The notes under the pieces were generated by a model, which saw nothing but the letters and a program-made list of their open reading frames with translations, was not told the origin of the DNA and made no database searches. From the NCBI GenBank assembly GCA_910579515.1, contig CAJTUV010000049.1, positions 1 to 19,187 of the forward strand: a stretch of 19,187 bases of DNA. The letters run 5' to 3'. A program made the position numbers and the translations under genes. This stretch comes from an uncultured Hungatella sp. Lineage in GTDB: Bacteria; Bacillota; Clostridia; Lachnospirales; Lachnospiraceae. This document shows, one piece after another, positions 1-5,904 of this stretch (positions are counted from its first letter, which is position 1; every line of letters begins with the position of its first letter).

Positions 1-48
1 TAATTTCTTTTGATTTTTTCAATTATCTACTTGACTTTTAATAGTTGG

Positions 49-64
49 TCTTTCATATGAAAGA
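49..64. repeat. 16-bp perfect palindrome
   Basis: TCTTTCATATGAAAGA is a perfect palindrome with no spacer. It lies 22 bp past the stop of the minus-strand coiled-coil gene, close to the window edge. It could be an operator for a gene to the left or a chance AT-rich palindrome. No T-run follows it on either strand, so it is not a standard terminator. Confidence 0.4.
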
Positions 65-86
65 TAATTCCAGGGTTTTGAACAAC

Positions 87-320
87 TTATTTTGCTTTGG
101 GAAGAATGCCTTTTGTTTCTAATACTTCCACCAGGGTATCTATACCATCATAAAGGGCACGGATATCTTTTCGAATGGAACGTTCTGACGTTTTCATGTC
201 TAAGCGCAGAATATCTATCTGCACTTGCATTTCTGACAGTTTTATCTCCATACTATCCAATTTGTTGTGGATAGGTTTTAATAAAACCTCCATGGCTTCT
301 AGCATTTCTTGGTCTGTCAT
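87..320 (-). CDS. Small coiled-coil protein of unknown function
   Basis: 77-residue cytosolic protein with no signal peptide or membrane segment. Almost the whole length (residues about 4-70) is charged helix with hydrophobic residues at heptad spacing, as in the stretches around MEVLLKPI, LDSMEIKL and IDILRLDM, so a coiled coil that oligomerises or binds a partner is likely. The start is supported by an AAAGGAG ribosome site 8 nt upstream of the ATG. It stands alone: the neighbouring ttcA gene is divergent and about 350 bp away. I do not recognise a named family. Similar short coiled-coil proteins are common as unannotated genes in Clostridia, and I assign no function. The clear ribosome site and the amphipathic pattern make it a probable real gene. 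Confidence 0.65.
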   Translation of the reverse strand: MTDQEMLEAMEVLLKPIHNKLDSMEIKLSEMQVQIDILRLDMKTSERSIRKDIRALYDGIDTLVEVLETKGILPKAK

Positions 321-676
321 AATAGGGACTCCTTTCCTGTTTGAGATAGTTTATACGGTAAGCTGTTTCCAATTATGAATCCATGACTGTTTTTCACATT
401 GATACTCTTCTGTTCTCTGGCTCCTGTCTTTCCTAATCAAGTCGTTTATATAAGCATTTAATGATTTGGATCTTCTTTCCCTCCAGTTTCATTCTTTTCC
501 ATCCTGTTCTGGCTGGCGTCTGATTGTTTAAGCAATAAAAAGTAGTTATAGTATAACACATATTCTTTTTACGTGAAAGTGGAAAAAGAAATATGATATG
601 TAATAACGGAAATGAAATTCTTTTCTTTTTCTCCATTTTGAGCTATAATGAATCGAACAAAGAAAGGAATTTCAAC
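321..676. other. Intergenic region between divergent genes
   Basis: 356 bp without a convincing gene. A TATAAT at 644-649, 28 bp before the ttcA start, is a plausible -10 for ttcA, but no good -35 lies 16-18 bp upstream. On the minus strand TTTCAC (578-573), 17 bp and TATACT (555-550) form a weak promoter candidate that could feed the coiled-coil gene. I see no stable hairpin, tRNA or repeat here. Confidence 0.5.
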
Positions 677-1438
677 ATGAAATTACAGCGACTGCTTAGT
701 CTGACGCGCCAGGCTGTTGATGCTTACGTGCTAATCCAGGATAAAGATCGGATTGCGATTGGAATCTCTGGTGGAAAAGACAGTTTGACTCTGTTATATG
801 CCCTTCATGGATTAAAACGTTTTTACCCCAAACACTTTGAATTGTGTGCAATCACTGTCGATCTTGGACTTAAAAAGGTAGACTGGTCTCCTGTAAAAGC
901 CCTTTGTGAACAGTTCTCTGTTCCCTATACGGTCATTCCTACGGATATCGGAACAATCTTATTTCAGATTCGCCAGGAATCTAACCCCTGTGCGCTCTGT
1001 GCAAAAATGCGGAAAGGCGCTTTGAATCAGGCTGCTCTTGAGCTGGGATGTAATAAGATTGCTTATGCCCACCACAAAGACGATGTGATTGAGACGATGA
1101 TGTTGTCCCTGCTCTATGAAGGCAGATTTTATTCGTTTTCTCCTAAAACTTATTGGGACAAAACTGGCCTGACCCTTATCCGGCCAATGATCTATGTCAG
1201 GGAAGCCGATGTGATTGGGTTTCAAAACAAGTATCAGCTTCCTGTATGTAAAAATTTGTGTCCCATAGATGGACATACAAAACGGGAATATGCAAAAACA
1301 TTGCTCAGACAACTGGAGCGGGAAAATCCAGGCAGTCGAGATCGAATGTTTCATGCAATTTTAAATGGGAATCTTCCGGGATGGCCAAATTCAGAAAGAA
1401 AGGAAGACACAATCTATGAACCAGATTCCATACTATGA
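677..1438 (+). CDS. ttcA: TtcA-family tRNA thiolation enzyme (PP-loop ATPase)
   Basis: 253-residue PP-loop ATPase of the TtcA/TtuA group. The family adenylates a tRNA base and replaces its oxygen with sulfur; for TtcA this is 2-thiocytidine at position 32, using a [4Fe-4S] cluster. The PP-loop SGGKDS is at residues 31-36. A CxxC (NPCALC) and a downstream LCPIDG cysteine match the three cluster ligands known in TtcA, and AHHKDDVIETMML is the conserved HxxDD region. The start is the ATG at 677 behind AGAAAGGA; the in-frame ATG at 593 lies too far upstream and would add 28 residues with no family similarity. The last 23 nt overlap the recombinase gene, so the two are probably co-transcribed. The exact base modified (s2C32 or another site) cannot be read from sequence, so the symbol is a family-level call. 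Confidence 0.85.
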   Translation: MKLQRLLSLTRQAVDAYVLIQDKDRIAIGISGGKDSLTLLYALHGLKRFYPKHFELCAITVDLGLKKVDWSPVKALCEQFSVPYTVIPTDIGTILFQIRQESNPCALCAKMRKGALNQAALELGCNKIAYAHHKDDVIETMMLSLLYEGRFYSFSPKTYWDKTGLTLIRPMIYVREADVIGFQNKYQLPVCKNLCPIDGHTKREYAKTLLRQLERENPGSRDRMFHAILNGNLPGWPNSERKEDTIYEPDSIL

Positions 1439-2468
1439 GCAAAAAGATCGGGAAAATACGATACATCTTAGAGAATTGATCAAGGATCTTCCACCTTTTT
1501 GTGCCACGTTCTTCAGAGGAATTGAACCACAGACCTCTTCCAGAACCAGAATCGCTTATGCCTATGATTTAAAAGTTTTTTTTGATTTTTTGAGAAAAGA
1601 AAACCCTGTCCTTGGAAAAGTAGATAAGGACCAGATCTCCCTCTCCCATCTGGACCAGCTTTCTGTCACAGATTTAGAAGAATATATGGAATATCTAAAG
1701 TATCGTTTTAATGACAAGAACCAGGAAATTGTGAATAAAGAACGAGGAATCATGCGGAAAATCTCTTCGTTAAAAAGCTTTTATAATTATTTCTATCGAA
1801 ATGAGATGCTAAAAAACAATCCAGCCGCTCTGGTCCGCCTTCCAAAGCTCCATGATAAGGAAATCATTCGTTTAGACATAGACGAGGTAGCCCTTCTCCT
1901 TGATGAGGTGGAACATGGAGAGGCTCTGACCGAGAAGCAGAAAGCCTTTCATGCAAAGACAAAAGTACGAGATTTGGCGCTTTTAACTCTTCTTTTGGGG
2001 ACTGGAATCCGTGTATCAGAATGCGTGGGGCTCGATATAGAGGATCTGGATTTCAAAAACAGCGGAATCCGTATCCACAGAAAGGGAGGCAAAGAAGTAA
2101 CGGTTTATTTTGGTGTTGAGGTAGAAAATGCACTGTTTGATTACCTGGCAGAGAGAAAACAGATGACTCCCATGCCAGGCAGTGAACATGCGCTGTTTTT
2201 GTCTATGCAGATGAAGAGAATCTCTGTCCGCAGTGTGGAAAATCTGGTAAAAAAATATGCAAAGCTGGTGACTCCTTTAAAAAAAATCACCCCGCACAAA
2301 CTTCGAAGTACTTATGGCACAGCGCTGTATCAGGAAACAGGGGATATCTATCTTGTTGCTGACGTGTTGGGTCACTCAGATATCAATACAACAAAAAAAC
2401 ATTATGCGGCTCTTGATGATGCACGTCGCAGAAGCGCCAGAAACAAAGTCACTCTTCGGGAAAGCTGA
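1416..2468 (+). CDS. Xer-like tyrosine recombinase
   Basis: 350-residue tyrosine recombinase. Residues about 30-140 form the SAM-like core-binding domain and about 160-345 the catalytic domain. The catalytic set is complete: Arg199 (TGIRVSE), a Lys in HRKGGK, His294 and Arg297 (HKLR), His320 (LGHS) and the nucleophile Tyr330 (KKHYA). Size and plain core architecture fit Xer-type chromosome-dimer resolvases (XerC, XerD or the single-protein XerS type) rather than phage integrases, which usually carry an extra arm-binding domain. No att site, excisionase or cargo lies nearby. The ATG at 1416 is chosen for its AGAAAGGAAG ribosome site; an upstream in-frame ATG at 1365 lies deeper inside ttcA. 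It overlaps ttcA by 23 nt and ends 4 bp from the convergent LysM gene. A dif-like site was not found in this window. Confidence 0.85.
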   Translation: MNQIPYYEQKDRENTIHLRELIKDLPPFCATFFRGIEPQTSSRTRIAYAYDLKVFFDFLRKENPVLGKVDKDQISLSHLDQLSVTDLEEYMEYLKYRFNDKNQEIVNKERGIMRKISSLKSFYNYFYRNEMLKNNPAALVRLPKLHDKEIIRLDIDEVALLLDEVEHGEALTEKQKAFHAKTKVRDLALLTLLLGTGIRVSECVGLDIEDLDFKNSGIRIHRKGGKEVTVYFGVEVENALFDYLAERKQMTPMPGSEHALFLSMQMKRISVRSVENLVKKYAKLVTPLKKITPHKLRSTYGTALYQETGDIYLVADVLGHSDINTTKKHYAALDDARRRSARNKVTLRES

Positions 2469-2472
2469 TGAC

Positions 2473-2772
2473 TCATTCTGTAAAAACCGGATACATAACC
2501 ATCAAATTCCGTCCCGCGTGAATCGTATCTTTATCAAGATGATTCATGTTCTTTAACTGAACCACATACTCGGCAGTGGACAGACCAGTGTTTGGCGCGT
2601 ACTCTTCTGCTATGTTCCAGAGGGTATCTCCACTTTTTATTTCTATGCTTTTATAGTAGAGAACCATCTTGGGACTGTCAGACACTTCTGCCATGGAGTT
2701 TAATAGAGAAAACCCACAGATGCCAGAGCCTAAAACTAAAACCATAATGGAGAGAAACAATCGCTTTTTCAT
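2473..2772 (-). CDS. YneA-like SOS cell-division inhibitor (LysM protein)
   Basis: 99-residue protein with a hydrophobic membrane segment or uncleaved signal at residues 5-24 and one LysM domain at about 40-93 (IKSGDTLWNIAEEY, then LKNMNH and HAGRNLMV). This architecture and its position divergent from lexA match YneA of Bacillus, a membrane-anchored SOS protein that delays septation after DNA damage. The start at 2772 has an ideal AGGAGG site; an in-frame extension to 2916 would run through the promoter and LexA boxes and is rejected. Its promoter is near consensus and covered by LexA-box-like sites, so induction by DNA damage is expected. The function is inferred from domain and context; LysM proteins diverge quickly, so the YneA symbol is withheld. 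Confidence 0.85.
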   Translation of the reverse strand: MKKRLFLSIMVLVLGSGICGFSLLNSMAEVSDSPKMVLYYKSIEIKSGDTLWNIAEEYAPNTGLSTAEYVVQLKNMNHLDKDTIHAGRNLMVMYPVFTE

Positions 2773-2802
2773 ACACACCTCCTGCAATATAAACATATTA
2801 TT

Positions 2803-2829
2803 CGAACACTTGTTACGAACATTCGTTCT
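2803..2829. promoter_or_regulatory. Paired LexA boxes 1 and 2
   Basis: Two Gram-positive SOS-box-like sites share one base: CGAACACTTGTTAC (2803-2816) and CGAACATTCGTTCT (2816-2829). Both have a perfect CGAAC arm, four spacer bases and a GTT arm. They lie just downstream of the -10 of the LysM gene, in its transcribed leader, where bound LexA would block early elongation. Confidence 0.8.
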
Positions 2830-2839
2830 GCGTGCTCTA

Positions 2840-2867
2840 ATTATATCACCGAACAAGCGTTTGTCAA
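2840..2867 (-). promoter_or_regulatory. Promoter of the YneA-like gene
   Basis: TTGACA (2867-2862), a 16-bp spacer and TATAAT (2845-2840): both hexamers are perfect. A LexA-box-like site fills the spacer, so a strong promoter is held off by LexA until DNA damage. Confidence 0.85.
2850..2863. promoter_or_regulatory. LexA box 3
   Basis: CGAACAAGCGTTTG sits inside the spacer of the LysM-gene promoter, between its -35 and -10, and would directly exclude RNA polymerase. Confidence 0.85.
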
Positions 2868-2886
2868 GATGTTTTTGTAATTTTTC

Positions 2887-2900
2887 CGAACAAAAGTTTG
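2887..2900. promoter_or_regulatory. LexA box 4
   Basis: CGAACAAAAGTTTG. Its last three bases are part of the lexA -35 hexamer (TTGCAT, 2898-2903), which fits autorepression of lexA. Confidence 0.85.
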
Positions 2901-2926
2901 CATTTTTTCCGAACATATGTTACTAT
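2898..2926 (+). promoter_or_regulatory. lexA promoter
   Basis: TTGCAT (2898-2903), a 17-bp spacer and TACTAT (2921-2926), 45 bp before the lexA start. Box 4 overlaps the -35 and box 5 overlaps the spacer and -10. Confidence 0.7.
2910..2923. promoter_or_regulatory. LexA box 5
   Basis: CGAACATATGTTAC, with the central CATATG typical of strong Bacillus SOS boxes. It covers the spacer end and the -10 of the lexA promoter. Confidence 0.85.
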
Positions 2927-2970
2927 AGAGGCAGGCAAGAATTCATGTTCTGGATAGGAGGTTTTAATTT

Positions 2971-3588
2971 ATGGCACAAGGAAAGATTACTGCAAAGCAA
3001 CAGGAAATACTGGAGTATATAAAAGAAACGATATTTAAGAAAGGCTATCCGCCGTCTGTACGAGAAATTTGTGAGGCAGTCTGCTTAAAGTCCACATCTT
3101 CTGTTCATTCCCATCTGGAGACATTGGAAAAGAATGGATATATTCGTCGGGATCCGACAAAGCCGAGAACAATCGAAATTATAGACGACTGCTTTAATCT
3201 GACCAGACGAGAGGTTGTAAATGTTCCTCTTATTGGCACCGTAGCTGCTGGTCAGCCTATCCTGGCAGATGAAAATATTGAGAATTATTTTCCCATACCA
3301 GTAGATTTACTGCCCAATGAACAGACCTTTATGCTTCGGGTAAAGGGAGAAAGTATGATAAATGCCGGAATTTTTGATGGGGATCACATTCTTGTAAAGC
3401 AGCAGGAGACTGCCAGAAACGGCGAGATTGTGGTAGCCCTAATTGATGATTCTGCTACTGTAAAACGTTTTTATAAGGAAAAAGGCCAATATCGCCTCCA
3501 GCCAGAAAATGATGCGATGGAGCCGATTATCACAGACCATGTACAGATTTTAGGGACCGTGATCGGCTTGATTCGAATGATGATGTAA
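2971..3588 (+). CDS. lexA: LexA, SOS response repressor and self-cleaving protease
   Basis: 205-residue LexA of normal length. Residues 1-70 are the winged-helix DNA-binding domain (TAKQQEILEYI, then the recognition helix around STSSVHSHLETLEKNGYI). The C-terminal S24 peptidase domain holds the autocleavage site Ala93-Gly94 (VAAGQPI), the nucleophile Ser128 (GESMI) and the general base Lys165 (ATVKRF). RecA filaments on single-stranded DNA trigger cleavage, which releases the SOS genes. The start has AGGAGG 9 nt upstream. It is divergent from the LysM division-inhibitor gene, as in Bacillus, and its promoter is flanked by LexA boxes, so it represses itself and its neighbour. Everything needed for activity is present. 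Confidence 0.97.
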   Translation: MAQGKITAKQQEILEYIKETIFKKGYPPSVREICEAVCLKSTSSVHSHLETLEKNGYIRRDPTKPRTIEIIDDCFNLTRREVVNVPLIGTVAAGQPILADENIENYFPIPVDLLPNEQTFMLRVKGESMINAGIFDGDHILVKQQETARNGEIVVALIDDSATVKRFYKEKGQYRLQPENDAMEPIITDHVQILGTVIGLIRMMM

Positions 3589-3624
3589 AAAGATGACAGA
3601 TTGATAGTTTTTTAAAGTAAAATT

Positions 3625-3690
3625 ATGCTCCTCAAAAGGCAGAGAAAATAACCTTTTATATCTGCTGAACAGAGGGGCATTTTTATATTT
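3625..3690 (+). terminator. Probable lexA terminator
   Basis: An outer stem ATGCTCCTC (3625-3633) pairs with GAGGGGCAT (3672-3680, one G-T pair) and is followed by TTTTTATATTT. The 38-nt interior holds a second stem, AAAAGG with CCTTTT. It starts 37 bp after the lexA stop. The long loop makes it a less typical intrinsic terminator. Confidence 0.55.
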
Positions 3691-3838
3691 ACTGTAAGCA
3701 GCAAAAGGTTACTTGTATACTATTTATATATTTATAGGGTATAAGGTTATAGTCTCAGAACAATATAGGTTATGCTAAAAAGTCAGATAATAGATTAAAA
3801 TTAACCTTAGTTTTTGGAATACAGGTTAACTTTAACCT
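3649..3838. repeat. Cluster of seven AGGTTA/TAACCT motifs
   Basis: The hexamer AGGTTA occurs on the plus strand at 3706, 3744, 3767 and 3823, and its complement TAACCT at 3649, 3802 and 3833. The last two copies form a perfect inverted repeat, AGGTTAA-CT-TTAACCT (3823-3838). A related TGGTTAA follows at 3921. No gene is seen in this AT-rich stretch. It could be an operator array, a binding site for a chromosome-organising protein, or an unrecognised small RNA region. Confidence 0.5.
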
Positions 3839-3861
3839 ATTATGTCACATCACATACCTAT

Positions 3862-3906
3862 CTGAGTACGTAATCCCTCAGTAGATTACATAAAATTATT
3901 ATGTAA
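3862..3906. repeat. Nested inverted repeats after lexA
   Basis: Three overlapping inverted repeats are packed in 45 bp: CTGAG/CTCAG (3862-3866, 3877-3881), GTAATC/GATTAC (3870-3875, 3884-3889) and TTACATAA/TTATGTAA (3886-3893, 3899-3906). The arms are mutually exclusive as RNA stems. No coding potential is seen. Confidence 0.45.
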
Positions 3907-3962
3907 ACTTATATGTCTATTGGTTAAAGACTGTTGTTACAGACAATTAAATTTTTACACAA

Positions 3963-4006
3963 CAAAAAATCAGGATCCGGAATCTCCCATGTTCCAAACC
4001 CTGATT
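3963..4006 (-). terminator. Terminator of the obg-rsfS gene run
   Basis: On the minus strand AATCAGG (4006-4000) pairs with CCTGATT (3974-3968), with an inner GGAA/TTCC, and is followed by six Ts. It begins 11 bp past the rsfS stop and closes the conserved minus-strand cluster. Confidence 0.8.
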
Positions 4007-4017
4007 CTTCTACTCTT

Positions 4018-4374
4018 CTATTCTTCCAGTTCCCCATCTTCCAAAAGCTTTCCGTCCCTCCAGATTCTTTCCAAATCATAGAACAATCGGTCTTCCCGAC
4101 AGAAAGCGTGAACAATGATATCGCCATAATCCATTAAAATCCACCCGCCTGAACGATATCCTTCTATCTGCTTACATTCATATCCTGCCTTGCCCAGCAT
4201 CTCTTCTACATTATCCACCATGGCCTGGACCTGATTTACATTCGATCCATCTGCGATAATGAAATAATCCGCCATCACAGATACCTGCCGTATGTCAATT
4301 ATTTTTACATTCTGGCCTTTCTTTTCTTCTAAAGCCGCTTTTGCAAGCTTTACCATTTCTAAGGATTGTGTCAT
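4018..4374 (-). CDS. rsfS: Ribosomal silencing factor RsfS
   Basis: 118-residue member of the RsfS/Iojap family, which binds ribosomal protein L14 on the 50S subunit and blocks subunit joining when nutrients run low. The family signature is clear: DYFIIADGSNVNQVQAMVD in the N-terminal half, then GGWILMDYGDIIVHAF and FYDLERIW near the end. The start is the ATG at 4374, behind AAAGGAG with 7-nt spacing; an earlier ATG at 4395 would place that ribosome site inside the gene. It starts 1 nt beyond the yqeK stop, so translation is coupled. It is the last gene of the cluster, followed by a terminator. Confidence 0.93.
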   Translation of the reverse strand: MTQSLEMVKLAKAALEEKKGQNVKIIDIRQVSVMADYFIIADGSNVNQVQAMVDNVEEMLGKAGYECKQIEGYRSGGWILMDYGDIIVHAFCREDRLFYDLERIWRDGKLLEDGELEE

Positions 4375-4375
4375 A

Positions 4376-4972
4376 CTAGCTCTCCTTTCTATCACTTAAG
4401 CTTCTTAATGAGTGATAATATTCAAATGTCTCTTTTGTCATAGGATCGATTGGACTGCCCTTCCGTTTCAGATAATTCAAAGTTCCTTTTAAAATCTGAT
4501 AGAGCGCTTCATCTAAATCTTCGAAAGCCAGTTTTCGAAGTTCTGGAAGATGATCCGCCTTATCCCTGTGGACTTCAATAAAATCTGCAACATATAAAAT
4601 TTTATCCAAAGTTTCCATCTTAGGCTTTCCTGTCGTATGGCAGGCGATTGCACTTAAAATCTCAGGATTCTTTATTCCATAATGCTCTTTTGCCAGCCAT
4701 GCTCCATACTTTGCATGAAGAACTGCAGGAGCATTCTTCTCCCCTTCTGTAACAGGAATCTTATGCTTTGCGCATCGCTTTAAAATTCCGTCGTCATCAT
4801 AACATTTTGCACAATCATGCATAAGACCAGCCAGTTCTGCAAGCTCCAAGGGATATTCATACCGCATGGCCAGACAGATACACGTAAAAGAAACGCTCAG
4901 CGAATGCTCATAGCGGGATTTACTTAGTTTATGCTGCAATTTCTCTCGTAGTTCTAATATCTCAGAATTCAT
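4376..4972 (-). CDS. yqeK: YqeK-family HD-domain phosphohydrolase
   Basis: 198-residue HD-superfamily hydrolase. YqeK members cleave diadenosine tetraphosphate symmetrically to ADP, clearing this stress-linked nucleotide. Metal ligands are visible in family order: His23 (YEHSLSV), His52-Asp53 (LMHDCAK), His86 (LHAKYG), His112 (ACHTTG) and Asp130 (YVADFIE). Length is normal. Its ATG overlaps the nadD stop by 4 nt (ATGA) and its stop lies 1 nt from rsfS, so it is translated as part of the nadD-yqeK-rsfS set. This neighbourhood is the usual one in Firmicutes and supports the name. Confidence 0.92.
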   Translation of the reverse strand: MNSEILELREKLQHKLSKSRYEHSLSVSFTCICLAMRYEYPLELAELAGLMHDCAKCYDDDGILKRCAKHKIPVTEGEKNAPAVLHAKYGAWLAKEHYGIKNPEILSAIACHTTGKPKMETLDKILYVADFIEVHRDKADHLPELRKLAFEDLDEALYQILKGTLNYLKRKGSPIDPMTKETFEYYHSLRSLSDRKES

Positions 4973-5586
4973 TCAGACACCTCCTGGTATAAGTGATGAG
5001 ATAAAATATACTCTTCCACTTCCCTGGGAACCAAATCAGAAATACTTATTCCTTCTCTGACCTTTTGCCGAATCTCTTTTGAAGACAGTTCCATCTCCTC
5101 ACAATGGAGTTTTTGAATGTCGCAGGAATATTTTCTTTTCAGGTAATCAATCTGCTGATCCATTGTCAGATGCTCTTTGGGATATTCTCGCTTGGCCGCC
5201 AAAATCTTTACAGAAGATAAAATCTGCTCTGGATGATACCAGCGTTCTATTTCGTATAGAGAATCCGCACCAAGAATAAAGAAAAACTCCTGTTTGGGAT
5301 ACTCCTTTTTCAACAGGCCAAGCGTCTGGGCCGTATAAGTATTTCCTTCTCTGGACGTTTCAAACTCTGACAGGCAAAAATAAGGTATGTCTTGAACCGC
5401 CAGATTTACCATGGCACAGCGGTCTTTTGCCTCTGTGATCCAATGGTCCGTTTTGTGAGGCGGCTGACCGGAAGGCATATACCAGATCATGTCAAGGCCA
5501 TATTCCAGATATGCTTGTTTCCCAAGAAGAAGGTGTCCCTTGTGAATCGGGTCAAAAGTTCCGCCTAAAATACCAATTTTTGCCAT
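4969..5586 (-). CDS. nadD: Nicotinate-nucleotide adenylyltransferase NadD
   Basis: 205-residue NadD, which joins nicotinate mononucleotide and ATP to deamido-NAD, the penultimate step of NAD synthesis. The nucleotidyltransferase signature GGTFDPIHKGH is at residues 8-18 with the two catalytic histidines (15 and 18), and the second ATP-binding motif SSKEIR is at 168-173. The substrate-recognition stretch MPSGQPPHK is at 37-45. AGGAGG lies upstream of the ATG. It overlaps yqeK by 4 nt and follows yhbY by 12 nt, the standard Firmicutes arrangement. Confidence 0.96.
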   Translation of the reverse strand: MAKIGILGGTFDPIHKGHLLLGKQAYLEYGLDMIWYMPSGQPPHKTDHWITEAKDRCAMVNLAVQDIPYFCLSEFETSREGNTYTAQTLGLLKKEYPKQEFFFILGADSLYEIERWYHPEQILSSVKILAAKREYPKEHLTMDQQIDYLKRKYSCDIQKLHCEEMELSSKEIRQKVREGISISDLVPREVEEYILSHHLYQEVSE

Positions 5587-5598
5587 GAAACAAACCTC

Positions 5599-5892
5599 CT
5601 ATGGAAGTACAATTTTCCGTTTCTTCTCATCTTTGGCAGGTTTATATAAAACAATCTTTTTCCCTATCACTTGAACTACCTGAGAATGGGTACGTTCTGA
5701 CAGCATTTCTGCAACCGAATGTCCATCCTCCATACAGTTTTTTAAGATGCTGATTTTAATCAGCTCTCTTGCCTCCAATGCCTCTGACACAGCAGCGGTC
5801 AGCTCTGGAGTCACGTTGGATTTTCCAATCTGAATGATTGGTTCCAGGTTCATTGCAAGGCCCTTTAAATAGGCGCGCTGTTTTGTCGTCAT
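5599..5892 (-). CDS. yhbY: YhbY-family CRM-domain RNA-binding protein
   Basis: 97-residue single CRM (YhbY) domain. It binds pre-50S ribosomal RNA and is linked to ribosome assembly. The domain spans the whole protein: TTKQRAYLKGLAM at the start, the GxxG-like loop QIGKSNVT at 21-28, and LEARELIKISIL at 39-50. The C-terminal tail is lysine-rich (DEKKRKIVLP). An AAAGGAG site precedes the ATG. It sits 12 nt after obg, a pairing common across Firmicutes that fits a shared role in late 50S assembly. Confidence 0.92.
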   Translation of the reverse strand: MTTKQRAYLKGLAMNLEPIIQIGKSNVTPELTAAVSEALEARELIKISILKNCMEDGHSVAEMLSERTHSQVVQVIGKKIVLYKPAKDEKKRKIVLP

Positions 5893-5904
5893 AAGGGCTC
5901 CTTT

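Noticed and set aside
433..636. 67-codon minus-strand frame between the coiled-coil gene and ttcA
   Set aside because: No ribosome site, low-complexity composition and no recognisable domain; treated as intergenic.
1416..2468. Phage or integrative-element integrase
   Set aside because: No att repeats, excisionase, relaxase or cargo genes nearby; the gene is fused by overlap to a housekeeping gene.
2773..2916. 48-codon N-terminal extension of the LysM gene
   Set aside because: It would run across the promoter and four of the LexA boxes, and the ATG at 2772 has an ideal AGGAGG site and starts a membrane anchor.
2669..3022. 117-codon plus-strand frame across the lexA promoter
   Set aside because: Overlaps the LysM gene, the regulatory region and the lexA start; composition is not protein-like.
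3924..4137. Short frames on both strands at the rsfS end
   Set aside because: They cover the rsfS terminator hairpin and the rsfS 3' end in the wrong frames.
4375..4395. Earlier rsfS start (MIERRAS)
   Set aside because: The AAAGGAG ribosome site would lie inside the gene, and the family start matches the ATG at 4374.
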